Assembly (NCBI GenBank): GCA_023105745.1
Contig: JALGQZ010000003.1
Location: 41,927,185-41,991,184 of the forward strand
Source: Austropuccinia psidii
Lineage: Eukaryota > Basidiomycota > Pucciniomycetes > Pucciniales > Sphaerophragmiaceae
DNA length: 64,000 nucleotides
Direction: 5' to 3'
Every line of letters begins with the position of its first letter. Position 1 is the stretch's first letter. Position numbers and translations under genes: made by a program. Positions 1 through 12,455 of the stretch are shown here, one piece after another. The notes beneath the pieces were generated by a model. The model worked only from the letters and a program-made list of their open reading frames with translations. It had not been told where the DNA came from and ran no database searches.

Positions 1-461
1 TCAGTCTTGGTGAGATGGTATGGCTTTCTTCCAAGAACATCAAATCAACCAGACCCACCAAAACACTGTCTTCAAGATGGTTGGGTCCTTATCCAATCTT
101 GAAGAAAATTAGTACTCATGATTACCACCTCAAGCTTCCATCTCAATGGAAATCCATCCATACAGTCTCCCATATTTCCCTCCTTGAACCAGTCAAAACA
201 TCAACAATCCCAAATTGGCATCAAGAGCCTCCTCCTCCAATCATCATTGAAGAAGAAGAGGAATGGGAATTCTCTCAAATACTGGATTCAAAGTTCAAGA
301 GAAGAAAATTATGGTATCTGGTGGAATGGAAAGGTTTCAGTGAAGACCCAGAAAGATCCACTTGAGAACAAGCCAAAAACCTAAAGAATTGCCCTGAACT
401 TGTCAAGGATTTTGATTTTTTATATCCTGACAAGCCCAGCCCCAATTCTTCAAGAGCTTGA
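1..461 (+). pseudogene. pol: Element C pol C-terminus: integrase end plus chromodomain, premature stop
   Basis: The frame is open from the window edge, so this is the 3' end of a polyprotein. The first half matches the integrase C-terminal region of Ty3/Gypsy elements (WLGPYPILKKIS, then LPSQWKSIHTVSHISLLEP). An acidic linker follows, then a chromodomain (WEFSQILDSK, LWYLVEWKGF, DPERST). A TGA at 363-365 stands where chromodomains have the Trp of STWE. The same frame stays open after it for 31 codons to a natural-looking TGA at 459-461, so the first stop looks like a single TGG to TGA change. Chromodomains in these integrases are known to steer insertion to marked chromatin; here the last helix would be lost. 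The copy is probably dead. Confidence 0.8.
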
Positions 462-1229
462 TTTTTTATGGTGCTTGGTGGGGCGAGAAATTACCAAATG
501 TAAGTCCCACTCCTGGTACACACCTTTAGTGGTATTCTACTCTTTTTTGTTGTAAGCATCACCTTGAGCGCTGTGTGAGCACTTTGCAATTTTGGACACA
601 GATTCATGGCCTGGATTTCAACATCAAATTCCAATCTATGGCCATTTCCAATTGGGTCAATGGACCATTCTTTTTTAATCCTTTTTTCCAAGTAATCAAT
701 TTTCAATACATTCTTCCATCAATATTCCTTAATTTATGGCACTGGCGGGAGTGGCAACTATCAAAAGTTCCTCTCCTGGTGTGCACTTCCCTGAGGGGTC
801 TAAAATCTTTCAAAAAATCACCTTGGCCACTCTGTGAGCACCTGGAATCAAATCTTGCTTTCCAGGTCCTTGGCCATTTCAGATCAACTGTCAATATCCA
901 TGGTGAAGATTGGAATCCCCCTCAAGATTCTCTTTTCTTTTGTTTTTTTCTTTTTTCTTATTTTCAGCTCTCTTTCTTAGCTTCTCTCTTGATAATTTTC
1001 AAAATTTATTTCTTATAACTTCAATTCCAAACTTTACATAAGCTCATTTTACAAAATTCAAAGTCAAATTTCAAAAGAAGACCAAATCAACCTCATCTCA
1101 TATGCCAACCTCTTTACCAGTCTGAAAATTCTTTTCAAGATTCAATACCTCTGGAATCCCTACATCCAATCCATCTCAACAGCTTCAACAGGCTTTTACC
1201 TTATCTTGGTGCTCAGGAGCTCACCATTC
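462..1229 (+). other. 3' non-coding region of element C with degenerate internal duplication
   Basis: No credible coding frame is seen between the pol stop and the LTR. Two stretches starting near 510 and 772 resemble each other (CTCCTGGT, then a CACCTTG run, TGTGAGCAC, and GGCCATTTC further on). This suggests an old tandem duplication of about 260 bp. Confidence 0.45.
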
Positions 1230-1244
1230 AAGGTAGGGGGGTAC
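1230..1244 (+). promoter_or_regulatory. Polypurine tract of element C
   Basis: The purine-rich run AAGGTAGGGGGGTAC ends exactly at the LTR start (TGTCACA). This is the usual place for plus-strand priming in LTR retrotransposons. Confidence 0.7.
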
Positions 1245-1912
1245 TGTCACAACCCCAAATAATCACCCCCCCAATGGGTGTTGTGGCAATTTTGGCCTGA
1301 ACCCAGTTTATGGTCAATTGTCCATAAAATTTGTTTATGGCCAATTAAACCCTCTTGGTTCTCTATGGCCCACTGGCCATTTATGGCCTCAGGCCATCTC
1401 CTGCCTTCATTGTCCTTATTGGCCAGTTCTCCACCTCACCAACCCCTAGGCCATTATCCTTGTTTTTGGGCCTGGGGCGTCTTTTCAGTATTCCAGGGGC
1501 CTATTGCCCCCCTAGCCATCACCAGGGCCCTTTTCCTAACCCCTTATATTAGGGGGGCTCTGGCCTAAATGGCCTTTTTGGGCCCTTTAGGCCCCCTACG
1601 GCCTCTATGGCCCACAGTCCATGGAACCATTAGGCCCCTTTAGGCCAAAAGGGGCCAAGGGGAAGTTCATGAGCCCCCAAATCACAAGTGGGCCAACCTG
1701 AGCCAGCTTTGGCAGAAAAACCCAACCAACCCAGAATTGGCCAAAACCACCTTAGGACCCAAAATTTGCTAAGAACCACAAAATAGCCATAATTCAGTCC
1801 ATGGCCTCTGGCAACCACCAGAACCCACCAGCTCAGCTCCAATCAAGGATTCCCCTCAGTTTCAGGGGAAGACTTTTCCTTCCTTAATACACCCCATAAT
1901 CAAGGATCCAGG
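1245..1912 (+). repeat. Element C 3' LTR, left fragment (GGCC-rich)
   Basis: The LTR runs from the terminal TGTCACA to the insertion point of element A. From about 1290 to 1830 it is packed with the palindromic tetramer GGCC (roughly 25 copies by eye) and is far more GC-rich than the rest of the window. A related copy lies in inverted orientation at 51388-52940. No ORF in it looks real. Confidence 0.75.
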
Positions 1913-3343
1913 TGTCAGGATGATACTATGATAAAGGTATAACTAGGCTAATTACAACTTTAACTGTGTATTTGACACGACAGAAAAATGATTTAAAAAA
2001 GATTTATAAAGGTTTATAATAAGATAAAAGGGTTCTCCTATTGAGAAATAGTGGTGGTGAGCGCTATTGAGAACCCTGGGTGCAGGCTTTATCTGTTGGA
2101 TTACAATAATAAAGTCTACAATAATTAAAGATTATAATTATACCTGATTATTTAACCAAGAGTAAAACTGTTTTTGACAGTTTACTATGTAGGTTATTCA
2201 AGAGCAGGATGAGGAGAGGATTCTGGCTGTGAAAAGCCCTCCTTTTATCCTGAAATTGGGGTGGAAAGGCTGCTAGACCTTTCCACGTAGAGGAAGTGAA
2301 GATTTTTCACTCTCTATGACAGGCTTGTGGTTTGCAAACAGCCTGTATACCCTGTATTGGGCTCAGATGTGGTTTTGAAACCACATCTGGGCAGTTTTCA
2401 CCAATACAGGGTGAAAACTTTCATCTGGGGACCTCACAGCCTGATTCTTACGTGTATGACGCGTAGAATGCTGTACAGAAACTGTATGAGACCCCAGTAT
2501 TGACTGACATATGAGGTATTGAAGTAAAAACATGCTTCTTTGTCTATTTGACACCTCATATTCATGGTTATGGGATATTATCCCATGGTAAGGCTGTATC
2601 TGACAGCAGGTGGGATTTTGACCTTAAAATGGTCATACATCTGTCAGTTTTTGAGATATCAAGCTCAACGTTGGTTCATTGAATAGCTCTGTATGAGCTC
2701 TACACAATGGTACCCAACTTGACATGGTTATCATTAAATATGACAAAGTTATCCCATGTACAAGTATTTTGGTACATTGGCGTGGTCTGATCAAAAGCTG
2801 TATTAAGCTTGTTTGGCCAATGACTTCTGTTGTAGTTGAGTTATGAGGAAATGGATGACACCATCAGATAGCCCTGATGGTGCTCTTTCCAAAAAGACCC
2901 CACTTCAGGTATCTCACACTAAAACTGTAAAAGTTAGATGAGAGGTGAATGTTTTGTTCACCCTTATTTGGTCTGAATTTGACCATAACTCAAGTAATAC
3001 TGGTGCTAGCTCAGTTTGGCTGGAACCATTGGATAGCCCTGGCTTAGAGCTTCATTTTTAGTACCCATTTGATGGGGTTAAGCCTCTCCTTCTAGATTTT
3101 AGATGAGAGGTGAAAATTAAGGTTTATGCTCAGCACTAACTTTGAGCAGGAATAACTTTGTTATTCCTTGTCCTATGGTGATGGGACTTATATTTTCAGG
3201 AAGAGGTGAGTTTCCTCTTTCTTTTGATACCTTTTGAGCTAATTTGGCTCAGTTCCATGTTTTGGTGGTATTTTGGCTATACCATTGGTTTATGGTATTT
3301 TGGCTGTCATGCTTGTGCTCTGGTTTTGAGTCACAGGCTGACA
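1913..3343 (-). repeat. Element A 3' LTR
   Basis: It is 1431 bp and matches 20853-22283 along its whole length with about 30 differences. It starts TGTCAGG and ends GGCTGACA on the plus strand. The adjoining CCAGG at 1908-1912 is the left half of the target duplication. The TATA-like GGATAAAAGG (minus) is at 2241-2250. Confidence 0.93.
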
Positions 3344-3358
3344 TACCCTCCCTCTAAA
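3344..3358 (-). promoter_or_regulatory. Polypurine tract of element A
   Basis: On the minus strand AGAGGGAGGGTA directly precedes the 3' LTR. Related tracts sit at the same place in elements B and E. Confidence 0.7.
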
Positions 3359-3367
3359 AAAGGCTCA

Positions 3368-4515
3368 TCATTGATGAGACTGTTCAGTCCTCCTAGAGGC
3401 TCTGAATCTCCTTGAATGGAGGTTCCCATCTGGTATGGCATCCTCTGCCAACCATTTGTCTTTGTCAGCTGTCTGGTTCTTGAATCTGACTAGATATTGT
3501 CTCTGATCCTTCCCATTAAGTCTGATTTTTCTGGCCCTGATGATTTTACTCACAGGTCCAGGAGAGTCTTCTACTTCCACTATTTCTGGTGGAGTGGTGT
3601 TATTCTTCCTGGAGGGGAATTTATCCTCCTCTGTTTGGAAGTATGGTTTGACCAGGCTTACTGGAAAGACTGGGTGTTTCCTAGAAAACTCCTCAGTGAG
3701 CTTGACCTCTACTGCATTCTTCCCTATCAAATTAATGATAGTGAAGGGCCCTACAAATGAGTCTCTCATTTTCTTGGGTCCTTTGAGATTGTTAAAGTTC
3801 AGTGTAGACACTAACACCTGGTCCCCTTCCTTGAAGTCATGTTCCATATGTGATTTGTCCCACCTTTGCTTATTATACTCTTTGGCCTCAGCTATGCATT
3901 TGGCAGCAGTATCACAGGCTTTCTTCCACATATCATGGAAGTCTTTGGCTGTGGGGTGGATGGTCAGAAGATTCTTCTTCAAGTGATCCACAGGTAACAG
4001 GGGATTCCACCCTTTCTCTACCAGTGCAGGTGTTTTTCCTGTGGTAGAGTGCTGGCTTGTATTATAAGCCAGTTGGACTGCTGGTAAGAGGGTGACCCAA
4101 TCATGGGTATATCCCTCATGGTCCTTGTATTCCATGCCATAGGCACAGAACCTCCCGAGGATGTCCTCCATTGTTTGGATCATCCTCTCAGCTAGGCCAT
4201 CTGTTTCTGGATGGTAAGCTGTGGAAAAAGCAAGCTTGGTGCATAGCATGTCATATAAATTGGTCCAAAATTCAGATGTGAATTTTGGGTCCCTGTCACT
4301 AATTATGATCTTAGGGACTCCACAGGTGGATATGATGTTATTCCAAAATAACAGAGCAGTGTCCATGGCTGTGTCCTCTTTATGGCATGGTAGACATCTC
4401 ATGCTCTTGCTGAACCTATCAACTATGATTAGGCAGGCATTGTAGTTTTCTTTGCCTCCTGGGACAAGTCCTGTGACCCAGTCCATGTTGATGGTTTCCC
4501 ATGGGTGTTTGGGTT
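3368..4515 (-). pseudogene. pol: Element A integrase core and chromodomain (3' half of the gene split by B)
   Basis: The frame enters from the B insertion point and contains the integrase catalytic core: D in [12 protein letters not shown] in ISDRDPKF, and E in the [11 protein letters not shown] block. The C-terminal region ([31 protein letters not shown]) follows, then a chromodomain-like end ([20 protein letters not shown]). The upstream zinc-binding half lies at 15200 onward, where the frame continues exactly once B and one GGGTT are removed. This 372-codon stretch has no stop, but it is cut off from its 5' half and from the promoter. Confidence 0.9.
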
Positions 4516-6539
4516 TGTAAGGTTTGACTATGAAACAATAAGTAAAAATTACTAATTTATTACTTATTGTACTCTGAATGTCCTTATAAATTGAATAAAT
4601 AAGATTAAAAATATAATAATAATGAATAATTATTATTATTATGGCGTAAAATAATTATATTATTAAATAAATATAATAATATAATTTATATTATGAAAAT
4701 ATAATATAATAAATAAATATATTAATATAAAATAATTAATATATTAAAAAGCTCTTTATTATTGTTACCAACAAATAATAAAGGCGTAAAAAATTGTTTT
4801 TTATTAATAAAAAACAATTAATAACAATAATATTACCAATATTAAAGTTATGAATTAATATAAATACTATTTATATTAATTAAAGAATTATTAAAAGAGT
4901 AATAATAGAGAAATTATTATAATAAGAGAAAATAACCTACTTTTAACACTTAATATAATAATTTTGAATTATTTTACGCCAAAAAATATAAATACAACCT
5001 TTTCAAATTGTATTTACAATAAAAATAAAGAAAATTACAAATTATTCTGGATTTTTATGTGGAAATGAGTTTTTAGAGAGATTTTTAACAAAAACAATTA
5101 AATAAATGATTTAACCACGTCAAAAGAGATGATTATAGCAAGGTGGTCTTTGGTCTTTAATAATATAACAGTTTTATATATAAAGAATAAAGAAATTACC
5201 TTTGATTTAATTGATTTAATGTTTTTGATGCGTCTGAGGGGAAAACAGAGTAAAAAGAGCTCTATTTATAGTAAATACCTCCCTCCTAGAGTCCAACAGG
5301 CTTCTAGTAGACGTGTACTGATCATATCCACTGGAATTGATCAATATTTTAAGGTTTGAGGGTGATTACATCATGATCAAACCATATTACATCATTATTG
5401 CACCATTATTTAGAGTTATCACTATAACTCTAAGTGTGATGACATCAGAGGCTTGGCAGAACCCCAAATTTCGTGGATTTTATTAGTTTTAATCATAAAC
5501 TAATAGTATTCACCAATTTTATCACTCTTAAGACTGTTAAACTTAATTTAAGGTTACAGTATGTGATCATAACAGCTCAATTTAAGCTCAAACTTTGATC
5601 CTCAATAACTTTTAAGGTTTTCACGCTACAGCAATTCAGAGAGTGAATTCTGATAGCCTGACATAACCTTATTATGCTGCCAAGAGCTTTTCATTACATC
5701 ATCAAAACTCTAATTTTGATGATTTTTCTTGTAACTCATCTTTTCTGTCGAAATTCAATATTTTAAACTTCAAACCTTGATTTCAGGGGGTTATACCCTG
5801 AATTTAATAATAAAAATTACATCATTCTTCACGAATGAACTAGTAGAATCCAACTGTGTATTTTTTTTAAGTTTGGAGCACTTTCACAACAAAGTGGTCA
5901 ACAGCTCTGTTGATTTTTATCAATATTTCATCATAGGTTTTAACCTTGTTTATAACTTGTAAAATAAAGTTCATATCTGTGTTCTTACAGTAATTACGTG
6001 GTAACTTTATTTTTGGTTCATCATTCTATCATGTATATTTTAGAAGATATTAGCTATGATCACTGAATATATGCGTTGACCAAAAAAGTGCATATATTCA
6101 GGATAATTCCTTAAGTATTGATTTTGGGAATTAGCTTATTAATTTTTTTATATGTGGATTTTTGTGGGGAATCCACTGGTACAATTTATTTCACATGTTG
6201 TTTCATTAGTTTCTGAGATACATAAGGTTTTATGGTTTTTATAAGGTATTATACCTTATAATTCCTTAAATATTGACTTTACAGATATGCCATAAAAGTG
6301 GTATATGTGTATTTTTCCATGGGGAATCCAATGGTATAATTTATTTCACATGTTCATTCATTGGTTTTTAAGTTAAACCAATTTTAGTACCAATTTATGG
6401 TATTTTTTGTATATTTGAGTAATTATTTTTAGTGTATAATTATTCTAATTAATTTTAATATAATTATATTAAAGGTATAATTATTATTAATCCTTTTTGT
6501 GACCTTATTGGATATGTGGTCATATCTCAAAGGCTCACA
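4516..6539 (-). repeat. Element B 3' LTR
   Basis: Pairs with 13175-15199 almost base for base. On the plus strand its first 600 bp are extremely AT-rich. CTATAAATAG (minus) at 5262-5271 is a TATA box. Two short perfect inverted repeats are visible: AGAGTTAT/ATAACTCT (5412-5431) and ATCATCAAAA/TTTTGATGAT (about 5698-5723). Confidence 0.95.
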
Positions 6540-6556
6540 TTCCCTACCACCAAAAA
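6540..6556 (-). promoter_or_regulatory. Polypurine tract of element B
   Basis: On the minus strand the run TTTTTTTGGTGGTAGGGAA lies directly upstream of the 3' LTR start TGTGAGCC. Confidence 0.7.
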
Positions 6557-6657
6557 AAGATTGTACCACAATCTGATATATGTGATTAGGGTATCATCCA
6601 CTGTCCTACCTCTTCAATAGACTTTGTTAGTCTTGAAGCTCAATAATGCTTAACTTT

Positions 6658-9600
6658 TTATTTTTCAGGTTTTCTTTCATGTCTGAACCTTCTTAGTAGT
6701 TTATCAGCATTTGTTATATCTTTCTCAAGTAGCCATTCATCTTCTTGAGTTGAATTTCTATACCTCACAAGGTATTCCCTTTCTTTTTTGTTTCTTGTCC
6801 TTCTTTCTTTAAGGACTTTTACTATTTTCTTTTCCTCTCCTTCTTCCAAGGGGGGAATTTCAAGTGGGGGTTTATTTCTTAGTGGAAATAACTCCTTGTC
6901 ACTTGAACTGTAAGGTTTTATCAGACTTACAGGGAAAGTTGGGTGTTTGTTCATTAGTTCACCTGTGAGTTCTAATTGCACAGCATTGGGTCCATGAAGT
7001 GCTTTTATCATAAATGGTCCTGCAAAGGAATCTTTCAATTTCTTTGGGCCTTTTATGTTATTGAAATTAAGGGTTGATACTAAAACCAAGTCTCCTATTT
7101 TGAAATCAGGTGGTTTATGACTTTTATCCCATCTTTCTTTTGCATATTTAAAAGAATCTTGCATGCATCTGTTTGCATGGTGTCTTGCTTTGTCAAGCAT
7201 TATCTTGAAACTGCTTGCTGTTGGATGTATATCCACTAAGTCCTTTTTGAGGGTATCATAAGGAAGTCTTGGATTCCAACCTTTCTCTAGCATTGCTGGT
7301 GTTTTGCCAGTAGAAGAATGGATTGATGTCTTATATGCCAGTTCAAGTGCTGGTATTAGTGTACACCAATCATGGGTAAAACCATCAGAATCTTTGAATT
7401 CTAGCCCATAAGCACAGAATCTTCTGATCATATCTTCTAGGGTCTGTATCGTTCTTTCTGCTAAACCATCAGTTTGAGGATGATAAGCTGTTGAGAATGA
7501 TAACTTTGTCCCAAACAAGTTATGGAGGTTTGTCCATAATGCTGAAGTGAACTTTGGGTCTCTGTCACTTATAATATTTTGGAATAAGCCTGTGTGGCTA
7601 ATGACTTTATTCCATATCATTATGGCTGTATCCATAGCTGTGTCATCTTTATGACATGGTAAGAACATGGGAGTTTTACTGTACCTGTCAACTAACACTA
7701 GACATGCATTATAACTCCTGTCTCCTCCTGGAGGTAAGGCTGTTACCCAATCCATATGAACTATTTCCCATGGGGATTTTGGTTCTTGGATTTGGATCAT
7801 CATTCCAAATTTCTTTCCTGTGGCTCTGTTGGCTTTTTGACATCTGTCACAGGTTTGGCAGTACTCTGCAACATCTTTCTTCCAATTTGGCCACCAAGAG
7901 CAGGTTTTCACCCTCTCTAGTGTCCTATCTTCTGAGAGATGTCCAGATGCAACACTATCATGACACTCATGTAAAATAGTGTTTATTAGTGTTCTGTCTG
8001 TTAAGGCCATAACACATGTGTGTTTTGTTCTATGGTAAAGGATTCCATCAAGGAGGTGGAATCTTCCTTCATCATATGCCTTTTTCCATATTTCATCTAG
8101 TTTTGATGAAAGTGATGGATCTTTGCAGTCTTTCATTAGAAGTTGGCTTAAGATATGGCAATTTTTGTCTGTCTTATAGCTTTCTTTAACTTGGTTAAAG
8201 AATTCTGTGCCAATGTCTGTAACACATATTCCTTCTATATGGTGCTCTTCTTGTGGTACCCATGCTGGATTGTCAGGGGTATTTGCTAGAGCCCATCTGC
8301 TAAGACCATCTGCATTTTTATGAATATTTCCAGATTTATGAACAATAGTCATATTTCCTCTATATTCTTGGATAGCAATTTGCCATCTCAGCATATGTCT
8401 ATTTGGAGTCTTCATATTTAATAGTGATTTCACAGCATTACAGTCTGTGATTACGTCAAATACTGTGCCATCCAAATAATAATGCAGTTTTTCTAAAGCC
8501 CACACTAGGCATAAGCATTCCATTTGGCTTGCTCCATACCTTGCTTCTGTTGGCTTTATCTGCCTTGAAATAAAACAAATTGGTCCTTCCACTGGTTTAT
8601 CATTGATAATTTGTGTTTGGTGAAGTGCAGCACCTAGTCCTTCTCCACAATCATCAATGTACAGTTTAAAAGGTAGTTTCCAATCTGGCATTAGAAGAAA
8701 TGGGGCATTTGTTAAGGAATTTTTCAATTCTTCATATGCTTTGACTCTTTCTTCTGTCATCTCATAGACTGTTTGTTGGTCACATAGCTTATACAAGGAT
8801 TTAGCAATCTTTGCAAAGTCCTTTATATGCTGTCTATAGTAACCAGCAAATCCTAGAAATGATTGCATTTCTTTTTTGGTTTGAGGCATTGGTTTAAGTA
8901 GTACTGCTGCTACTTTATTTTTGTCTATGCCTAGACTAAGGCCAGATACTACATGTCCTAGGGCTTTTAATTCACTATATGCAAAATGACATTTTTTCAA
9001 TGAAATTTTCATATTTACTTGGACTATTTTCTGTAGTACCCTTTCTAGTCTTGTCAGGTGATTTTCCCAAGTTTCTGAGCAAACTATGATATCATCAATG
9101 TAGATTATTAACCATCCTTCTGATAATTCTTCAGGAAATATGGTATTCATCATTCTTTGATAATGGGAAGGTGCATTTTTTATCCCAAATGGCATTCTTA
9201 AGTATTCAAAAATTCCACAATGGACTATTATTCTTAGTAGTTTCTTGGCATTGTCTGTTAAGACATTTTGATGAAAACCCTTAAGAGCATCCATAGCTGT
9301 TATGAACTTAGCTTGTGACAATTGGGTCAATGTCTCATGGATTCTGGGTATTGGATATCTGTCTGGAATGGTATAGGTATTCAGGGCTCTGAAGTCTCCT
9401 ACCATCCTTGATTTTCCATTATGCCAAGTTATAATGACAGGTGTAGTAACTTCTACTTGCTCATTATGTCCAACCTTTCTTAATACTCCAAGGTCCATTA
9501 ATTCTTTAATGTGCACCTCTAAGGCTTCTCTAGCTCTTGGACTGGCTGGATAAGCAGGTCTTCTTAATAAAGGTGGGTAAGGTTTTTCTACATTAAGAAT

Positions 9601-11346
9601 TATATCCACTTCATGTCCAATTATGGCACCTAGTGGCTCTTTGTCAGTTGCAAAGGCATTTTTATACTTAAATAAGAGGTCAATCAATTTTTCTTTCATT
9701 TTTTCTGTTAATTCTTGATTGAATTCTGCCTCTTTGAGCTGTTCAGATATAAAAAGTTCTTTTTCTGGAATTTTTTCTTCATTCTTAATAACTGTGATTT
9801 GTTTTTTGTTATTTAAGAATCCAAACTTTTGTCTTTTATTATCTCCTATGGTAAAATATCTATCCTTTTGGTTGGAGATATCTATACCATAGATTGATAA
9901 GTAGTCATTCCCAAGTATGAAATGATTACTAGTACAGTTGTCCATTACTACAAACTCTACTTTAATTCTGACACATTGTGAGGGATGAGGAAAGATTAGT
10001 GTTAAATCAATTATTCCAAGGGGCTTCATGCTCTCACTTGCACTACTAAATTTGACACCTTGTATTGGCATAAGTTTTTCTTGCCAGTCTGGGACAATGG
10101 TTTTTAAATAACTTTTGCCAACACAAGTGCAATATGCTCCTGTATCCAAGTTAACCTTTCCTTCTTGGTTATCAACCATAACAATACTAATACTTGATTT
10201 TCCAGCTGTATATCCCATTCCTCTTGCAGGTTTGGTTCTATACATTTTGGCATCTTGTATGTTTGTCAGATTTGTGTCAGATGTTCCAACTTGTGGCAAG
10301 TTTGAGTTAACATCCAGTACTTCATAAATTATATCAATATTATTAATTTGTGCATTAATTATATTGATTTCATCACTTTCAGAGCTCTCTGACTCTTCTG
10401 TCTCTTTTTCAGAGTCAGATTCCTCTTCTTTGTCATTGTGGTTTTCTGTTTCCACAATTTCATTGATCTTTGCTTTTTTAAGGCAATTATTGGCTAAGTG
10501 TCCAATACCTCCACATTTATGGCATTTTCTTTGCTCATTATTGTTGGATGTATTGGGTTTAAAGGATTCTTTTGATTTATCTTTCTTGATAAATGGTTTA
10601 TTTGGGCTTTTAATGTCCAATTTTTTCCAAGTCCTGCCAATTTTTGTCCTTGTCACTATATCTTCTAGTGCATTTATATACTCTTCTGTGGAGCATGGTT
10701 CTATACACCTGCTTCTTAGGGCATGTTCTAGTTCCCCTCCACATTTTTTAAGTATTTTCATATGCACCATCTTCTGTGACATTTCTGGGTACAGTGCATT
10801 AAGCCTTTCAACTTGTTTTAAGAACCAAGTTAAAGGTTTATCTTTCTCTGGGTCAAAGAAAGAGTTTTCAAATGCATTTTCTATCTTATACCTCCAGGCA
10901 TCATTTGCCCACTTGGTGATTATTTCTTGTTTCCACCAAGACCAGGTATTTTTACCATTTGTCTGTCTTATGCCATAATACCATCTTTTTGCAGATTTCT
11001 CAAATAATGAATGTAATCTTGCAGTGATTAATTCATCTGGTATGGCATAGTCTTCTTGTAACATGTCAATTGTTTTAATAAATGACATGTGGTCATATTC
11101 ACCTTCTCCTGTGAATGTTGGCCATTCTTTCAATTGAGGTGCTTCTTTCATTAAGACTTGGTTATTGTCTTGGTGACTCAAGTCTGTTATGAAAGGATTT
11201 GACAATTCCTCTTTTGTTTTAACAGGGCTTCTTATATGAGAAAATGGTGTTGATAACTTTGGCATATTTAAATTAGCCTCATTAATTTTATCCATTTTTT
11301 CAGTAATAAGCCTTATTTCACTTTGAATATCATCTTTCAGATGCAT
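6658..11346 (-). CDS. gag-pol: Element B Gag-Pol polyprotein (1562 aa)
   Basis: One uninterrupted frame carries the whole polyprotein. A Gag core comes first (from about residue 60, with [12 protein letters not shown]), then a CCHC zinc knuckle near residue 273 ([14 protein letters not shown]). The aspartic protease has the motif DTGA near 399. Reverse transcriptase has YIDDIIV near 747, and RNase H starts near 895 ([17 protein letters not shown]). Integrase has an HHCC finger near 1129-1160 and the DDE residues near 1197, 1260 and 1294. A chromodomain-like end ([16 protein letters not shown]) lies near 1500-1545. The first ATG overlaps the end of the frame-a ORF by 10 nt in the -1 frame, so the true N-terminus is probably upstream by frameshift, or the shift is a mutation. 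All catalytic motifs look intact; with matching LTRs the element could be active. Confidence 0.93.
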   Translation of the reverse strand: MHLKDDIQSEIRLITEKMDKINEANLNMPKLSTPFSHIRSPVKTKEELSNPFITDLSHQDNNQVLMKEAPQLKEWPTFTGEGEYDHMSFIKTIDMLQEDYAIPDELITARLHSLFEKSAKRWYYGIRQTNGKNTWSWWKQEIITKWANDAWRYKIENAFENSFFDPEKDKPLTWFLKQVERLNALYPEMSQKMVHMKILKKCGGELEHALRSRCIEPCSTEEYINALEDIVTRTKIGRTWKKLDIKSPNKPFIKKDKSKESFKPNTSNNNEQRKCHKCGGIGHLANNCLKKAKINEIVETENHNDKEEESDSEKETEESESSESDEINIINAQINNIDIIYEVLDVNSNLPQVGTSDTNLTNIQDAKMYRTKPARGMGYTAGKSSISIVMVDNQEGKVNLDTGAYCTCVGKSYLKTIVPDWQEKLMPIQGVKFSSASESMKPLGIIDLTLIFPHPSQCVRIKVEFVVMDNCTSNHFILGNDYLSIYGIDISNQKDRYFTIGDNKRQKFGFLNNKKQITVIKNEEKIPEKELFISEQLKEAEFNQELTEKMKEKLIDLLFKYKNAFATDKEPLGAIIGHEVDIILNVEKPYPPLLRRPAYPASPRAREALEVHIKELMDLGVLRKVGHNEQVEVTTPVIITWHNGKSRMVGDFRALNTYTIPDRYPIPRIHETLTQLSQAKFITAMDALKGFHQNVLTDNAKKLLRIIVHCGIFEYLRMPFGIKNAPSHYQRMMNTIFPEELSEGWLIIYIDDIIVCSETWENHLTRLERVLQKIVQVNMKISLKKCHFAYSELKALGHVVSGLSLGIDKNKVAAVLLKPMPQTKKEMQSFLGFAGYYRQHIKDFAKIAKSLYKLCDQQTVYEMTEERVKAYEELKNSLTNAPFLLMPDWKLPFKLYIDDCGEGLGAALHQTQIINDKPVEGPICFISRQIKPTEARYGASQMECLCLVWALEKLHYYLDGTVFDVITDCNAVKSLLNMKTPNRHMLRWQIAIQEYRGNMTIVHKSGNIHKNADGLSRWALANTPDNPAWVPQEEHHIEGICVTDIGTEFFNQVKESYKTDKNCHILSQLLMKDCKDPSLSSKLDEIWKKAYDEGRFHLLDGILYHRTKHTCVMALTDRTLINTILHECHDSVASGHLSEDRTLERVKTCSWWPNWKKDVAEYCQTCDRCQKANRATGKKFGMMIQIQEPKSPWEIVHMDWVTALPPGGDRSYNACLVLVDRYSKTPMFLPCHKDDTAMDTAIMIWNKVISHTGLFQNIISDRDPKFTSALWTNLHNLFGTKLSFSTAYHPQTDGLAERTIQTLEDMIRRFCAYGLEFKDSDGFTHDWCTLIPALELAYKTSIHSSTGKTPAMLEKGWNPRLPYDTLKKDLVDIHPTASSFKIMLDKARHHANRCMQDSFKYAKERWDKSHKPPDFKIGDLVLVSTLNFNNIKGPKKLKDSFAGPFMIKALHGPNAVQLELTGELMNKHPTFPVSLIKPYSSSDKELFPLRNKPPLEIPPLEEGEEKKIVKVLKERRTRNKKEREYLVRYRNSTQEDEWLLEKDITNADKLLRRFRHERKPEK

Positions 11347-12455
11347 TCTTGCTTCATCACTTTCTCTACATGGTCCAAAAGTAATTTTTGGTGTGATGAA
11401 GTCTTTTCTTCAAATTTTTCTACATAAATACTTAATTTATTCAATTTTTCTGTAAGATTGTCAATACTCACATCATAATTGATTGTCAAAGTCTTATCTT
11501 TGATATCTTTTATGTATTTATACAATTCTTGTTGTCCTTGTATTAATTTTTGAGTATTGTCAATTAAATTTTTTGGTTTATTATTTTCAAAAATAAACTT
11601 AATGTTGTCAATTTCTTTCTTGTTTTGTACAACAATTTTTGTTAAAGAAGATGAATTGTTATTTATTTCTTGTAGTGATAATAAACTGTCTTTAATTTCT
11701 TTTAGAGGTAATATACTATTTTTAATTTCTGTTAAAGTATTTACAACATCTTTGGACAAGGTTATTTCTTTGGGAAATGAGGTTGTCTCATTCTTTGCTC
11801 TTCCTTGTCCTTGAATTCCATCAAGGTTCTGGCCATGTTGAAGACATTGTCCATGGCATCCTTTTGGATTCTTGGGATTCTGTAGCTTGGGGAATATGGT
11901 TTCCTCCAATGCTTTTTCTTGTTCTTCTTCCCTTCTTGGGGAAGTGGGTTGGCTTGAGGCTTGCTGGTAGAAGCTACTGGGGCTTCTTCCTTGGTTGCCT
12001 CTCTCTTTTTGGCATGATAATCCTTGATTTTTTTGATTTGAGGTTTGGATGACAGTGGATTCCATCCATTGGAGTATTTCACTATCTCCTCCTCTTTGAG
12101 GAACTTTTTCAGGATGTGCCAGGAGTTCATCACTCCTTGGTGTATTTGAGGCAGCATTTCCCAGTCTTTGTCCTTGTATACTGTGTAATACTGCTTGTAC
12201 TTGCTCATGTAGATGTCTATCTGAGCCCTCTGAATGTGATTTGTACCTGTTTGAGTTACTCATACTTAGTTCCAATTCAGGCTCAGATATCATGGGCATT
12301 TCTGGGACTTGCCTTTGGGATAAGGCACTTCCTTGTGTGGATTCTGTTCCACTGGGGATATTGCCCTTTCTTTTCCCTTTTGAGGGATCAATTCTACTTC
12401 TGAGTCCAGCTCCATCTGATTGGATGGAGTATTGGGAACCTCTTCTGGTAGTCAT
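11337..12455 (-). CDS. Element B frame-a ORF: disordered leader domain and coiled coil preceding Gag
   Basis: This is a 372-codon frame starting at the first ATG of the leader (12455-12453). The N-terminal 200 residues are Gln/Ser/Pro/Arg-rich and look disordered. The C-terminal 160 are Lys/Glu/Ile/Leu-rich with coiled-coil character, like the corresponding part of D and E. Its beginning ([10 protein letters not shown]) resembles that of the D/E frame-a ORF (MPSTRSGASY). The start ATG lies inside a predicted intron, 11 nt before its 3' splice site, so only intron-retaining RNA would encode it. Residues from about 82 onward overlap ORF1 in another frame. It ends in TGA within a 10-nt overlap with Gag-Pol; in D/E the equivalent region is in frame with Gag-Pol. 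Confidence 0.7.
   Translation of the reverse strand: MTTRRGSQYSIQSDGAGLRSRIDPSKGKRKGNIPSGTESTQGSALSQRQVPEMPMISEPELELSMSNSNRYKSHSEGSDRHLHEQVQAVLHSIQGQRLGNAASNTPRSDELLAHPEKVPQRGGDSEILQWMESTVIQTSNQKNQGLSCQKERGNQGRSPSSFYQQASSQPTSPRREEEQEKALEETIFPKLQNPKNPKGCHGQCLQHGQNLDGIQGQGRAKNETTSFPKEITLSKDVVNTLTEIKNSILPLKEIKDSLLSLQEINNNSSSLTKIVVQNKKEIDNIKFIFENNKPKNLIDNTQKLIQGQQELYKYIKDIKDKTLTINYDVSIDNLTEKLNKLSIYVEKFEEKTSSHQKLLLDHVEKVMKQECI

Noticed and set aside
4516..5120. Possible centromere-like or origin AT-rich block
   Set aside because: It is the AT-rich part of the B LTR and recurs at 13175-13780 and inverted near 55300-55800.
5129..5359. 76-codon ORF present identically at 13788-14018
   Set aside because: It is duplicated only because it lies in both LTRs of element B, on the strand opposite to transcription; no protein features.
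10364..10978. 204-codon plus-strand ORF
   Set aside because: Antisense shadow of the acidic linker and Gag region of element B; Ser/Leu-rich composition is explained by the reverse complement.
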